A stretch of DNA of 15,619 nt from Chloroflexota bacterium (GTDB lineage Bacteria; Chloroflexota; Dehalococcoidia; Lucifugimonadales; UBA3495), in the NCBI GenBank assembly GCA_022562335.1, contig JADFPM010000031.1:1-15619 (forward strand), in the 5' to 3' direction. The translations under genes and the position numbers were made by a program. Positions 14,038-15,619 of this stretch are shown here, piece after piece. Every line of letters begins with the position of its first letter. The first letter of the stretch is position 1. The notes under the pieces are model-generated. The model did not search any database. It was not told where the DNA came from and saw only the letters and a program-made list of their open reading frames with translations.

Positions 14038-14658
14038 TTATATCAGCCCCGACTGCCGTGGGTCGGTCCGGCATTTCTCAGCGGTGATGATCGCGTCTAT
14101 CTCGGCCACGGCCCTGGTCAGGTTGCCGTCCCGGTTGACCACCCGGTAGTCAAACTCGGCGGCCCGCTTCATCTCTTCGCCGGCCGTCTTCAGCCGCAGG
14201 TCCATTTCGGGCGAGCTTTCGGTCATCCGGCCGGCCAACCGTTGGCGAAGCTCCTCGAATGACGCCGGCAACATGAAGATGAATAGGGCCCCGGGGGCCA
14301 AACGGCGCACCGTTTCCGCTCCCTGGACGTCTATTTTAAGAATGACGTCCTTGCCTTCTTGGAAGGCCTGAAGCACCTGGCTCCTTGGCACGCCGTACCA
14401 TCGCCCGTAGACCTGGGCGCATTCCAGGAATTCATCGCGGTCCTTCATGGCCGAAAAAGTCTCGGTGTCCAGGAATATGTAGTCCACGCCGTCGCGTTCC
14501 CCGGGACGCTGGGGCCGGGTGGTGGCGGTGACCACGAAATGCCAGCGCCGGTCCAACTCCTTTAGCTCGGCCAGGGCGGCGTCTTTCCCCACGCCCGAAG
14601 GGCCGGACAACACCACCAAAAGCGGCGGCGCGGGCTGGATTTCAGGGATGTCTTGCAT
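14038..14658 (-). CDS. gmk: Guanylate kinase
   Basis: Phosphorylates GMP to GDP with ATP, needed for GTP and dGTP supply. At 206 residues it has standard length. The P-loop is GPSGVGKD (19-26), the GMP-binding region is TTRPQRPGERDGVDY followed by FLECAQVYGRWYGVPRSQV, and the lid region includes RLAGRMTES. The ATG at 14658 is the only plausible start before the P-loop, but no Shine-Dalgarno sequence precedes it. Translation may therefore use a leaderless or weak signal, or a promoter may lie just upstream. The spacer to aroA is 128 bases. Confidence 0.96.
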   Translation of the reverse strand: MQDIPEIQPAPPLLVVLSGPSGVGKDAALAELKELDRRWHFVVTATTRPQRPGERDGVDYIFLDTETFSAMKDRDEFLECAQVYGRWYGVPRSQVLQAFQEGKDVILKIDVQGAETVRRLAPGALFIFMLPASFEELRQRLAGRMTESSPEMDLRLKTAGEEMKRAAEFDYRVVNRDGNLTRAVAEIDAIITAEKCRTDPRQSGLI

Positions 14659-14786
14659 CTATGCGTTACTTGATCAGGCCAAAATGAAGATTGGCGCAAG
14701 GCTGGGCAAACGGCGGAGCTTGCCAAGCAACGGGGTATCCAAGCATAGCGAGCCAATGGAACGAATAAGTGTCGCAGAGATTGGAA

Positions 14787-15619
14787 TCATTCGCTCGAAA
14801 GGAGGTCCAGATGCTCCCAGAAATCGGGATAGGAGATGGACGCGTCTTCGGCGCCGTTGATGGTGGTCTCCCCACTGGCTAGGAGACCGGCCACGCCCAA
14901 GGCCATGGCCAGCCGGTGGTCCAGGTGGCTTTCGCAAACGCCGCCCTTCAGTCCGCCGGGGCCCCCGCCCTTTCCATGTATCACCATCCCGTCTTCCCGC
15001 TCCTCTATGCTGGCCCCCAGGCGGGTAAGCTCGCTCACCGTGGTGGCGATGCGGTCGGATTCTTTCACCCGTAGTTCCTTGGCGTCCCTGATCACGGTGT
15101 CGCCTTGGGCGAAACAGGCGGCCACCGCCAGCACGGGTATCTCGTCTAGGATCCGTGGGATCAGGTCGCCCCGTATCTCGGTGCCCGACAATTGGGTGGA
15201 CGTGACCAACAGGTCGGCCACCGGCTCGCCCCCCTCGGTGCGCTGGTCCACCAGTTGCAGGGCGTCTCCCGCCCCCATGGCTTCCAGCGCTTCCAGAATC
15301 CCGGTGCGCGAGGGGTTTAAGCCAACGCCTCGGATCAATACCCGGGCATGGGGGTGGCACAATCCCGCCACCAGCCAGAAGGCCGCGGAACTGATGTCAC
15401 CCGGAATCGCGATGTCCACGGCGGTGAGCTGCGCCGGTTGGACCACCAGCGTGAGACCGTCGGCGATCACCGTGCCGCCCATGGCCGTGACCATGCGTTC
15501 GGTATGGTCACGGGAGAGGGCCGGCTGATGGAGGATGGTGTCGCCTTGGGCCGATAATCCGGCCAGCATGATGCAAGATTTAAGTTGGGCGCTGGCCACG
15601 GGCCTGGTGTATTCTAGGC
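14787..15619 (-). CDS. aroA: 3-phosphoshikimate 1-carboxyvinyltransferase (EPSP synthase), C-terminal part
   Basis: Joins shikimate-3-phosphate and phosphoenolpyruvate, the sixth step of the shikimate pathway. The frame is open through the right edge (LEYTRPVASAQLKS), so the GTG at 15599 is not the start; about 277 of a usual ~430 residues are present. Visible blocks are PVASAQLKSCIMLAGL, PGDISSAAFWLVAG, DEIPVLAVAACFAQG (with the catalytic Asp), LRVKESDRI (Lys/Glu/Asp/Arg of the active site) and DHRLAMALGVAGLL. The glyphosate-site motifs near the N-terminus are outside the window, so class cannot be assigned. Upstream of gmk and lipA in the same direction. Confidence 0.96.
   Translation of the reverse strand, partial: LEYTRPVASAQLKSCIMLAGLSAQGDTILHQPALSRDHTERMVTAMGGTVIADGLTLVVQPAQLTAVDIAIPGDISSAAFWLVAGLCHPHARVLIRGVGLNPSRTGILEALEAMGAGDALQLVDQRTEGGEPVADLLVTSTQLSGTEIRGDLIPRILDEIPVLAVAACFAQGDTVIRDAKELRVKESDRIATTVSELTRLGASIEEREDGMVIHGKGGGPGGLKGGVCESHLDHRLAMALGVAGLLASGETTINGAEDASISYPDFWEHLDLLSSE

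Noticed and set aside
14674..15360. A 228-codon minus-strand ORF overlapping aroA
   Set aside because: It is an Arg/Gly/Pro-rich alternative-frame reading of aroA, which has clear EPSP synthase motifs.

Overview
The window looks like a piece of a GC-rich bacterial chromosome, carrying mostly biosynthetic and housekeeping genes. A member of the Chloroflexota (Dehalococcoidia/SAR202-like) is my best guess. The reasons are the T-box-controlled ilvBNC-leuA operon, the mix of ATG, GTG and TTG starts behind purine-rich Shine-Dalgarno sites, and the general flavour of the proteins. No marker gene fixes the taxonomy, so treat it as inference. I see no rRNA, tRNA, CRISPR array, insertion sequence or phage gene.

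Region 1 (1-4550, minus strand) is a branched-chain amino acid operon read right to left: promoter, T-box leader, ilvB, ilvN, ilvC, a possible 34-codon small ORF, then leuA, which runs off the left edge. The leader has every T-box landmark, and its specifier is best read as CUC (Leu). Uncharged leucine tRNA should therefore switch on acetohydroxyacid synthase, ketol-acid reductoisomerase and isopropylmalate synthase together. A perfect 10-bp hairpin lies between the T-box terminator and the ilvB ribosome site. IlvB carries Leu at the active-site position that is Trp in most acetohydroxyacid synthases.

Region 2 (4550-7480, plus strand) holds metG (methionyl-tRNA synthetase) followed 12 bases later by a long-chain trans-polyprenyl diphosphate synthase, probably for the quinone side chain. 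They converge on region 3.

Region 3 (7485-13066) is the accessory part. An ABC-F ATPase, an amidohydrolase of the YtcJ type and a VOC-fold metalloenzyme are read leftwards. A MarR-family regulator and a HAD phosphatase are read rightwards. The 220-base divergent region between VOC and marR holds two operators of the same design (GTTG-N6-CAAC) whose centres are exactly 30 bp apart. They overlap candidate promoters in both directions, so MarR probably controls both its own operon and the VOC-amidohydrolase unit in response to a small molecule. This is the best candidate in the window for an uncharacterised regulated system.

Region 4 (13082-15619, minus strand) returns to housekeeping: aroA (cut by the right edge), gmk and lipA in one direction. 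Their spacers of 128 and 56 bases hold unexplained repeat-like sequence, including four copies of a 7-base unit just upstream of lipA.
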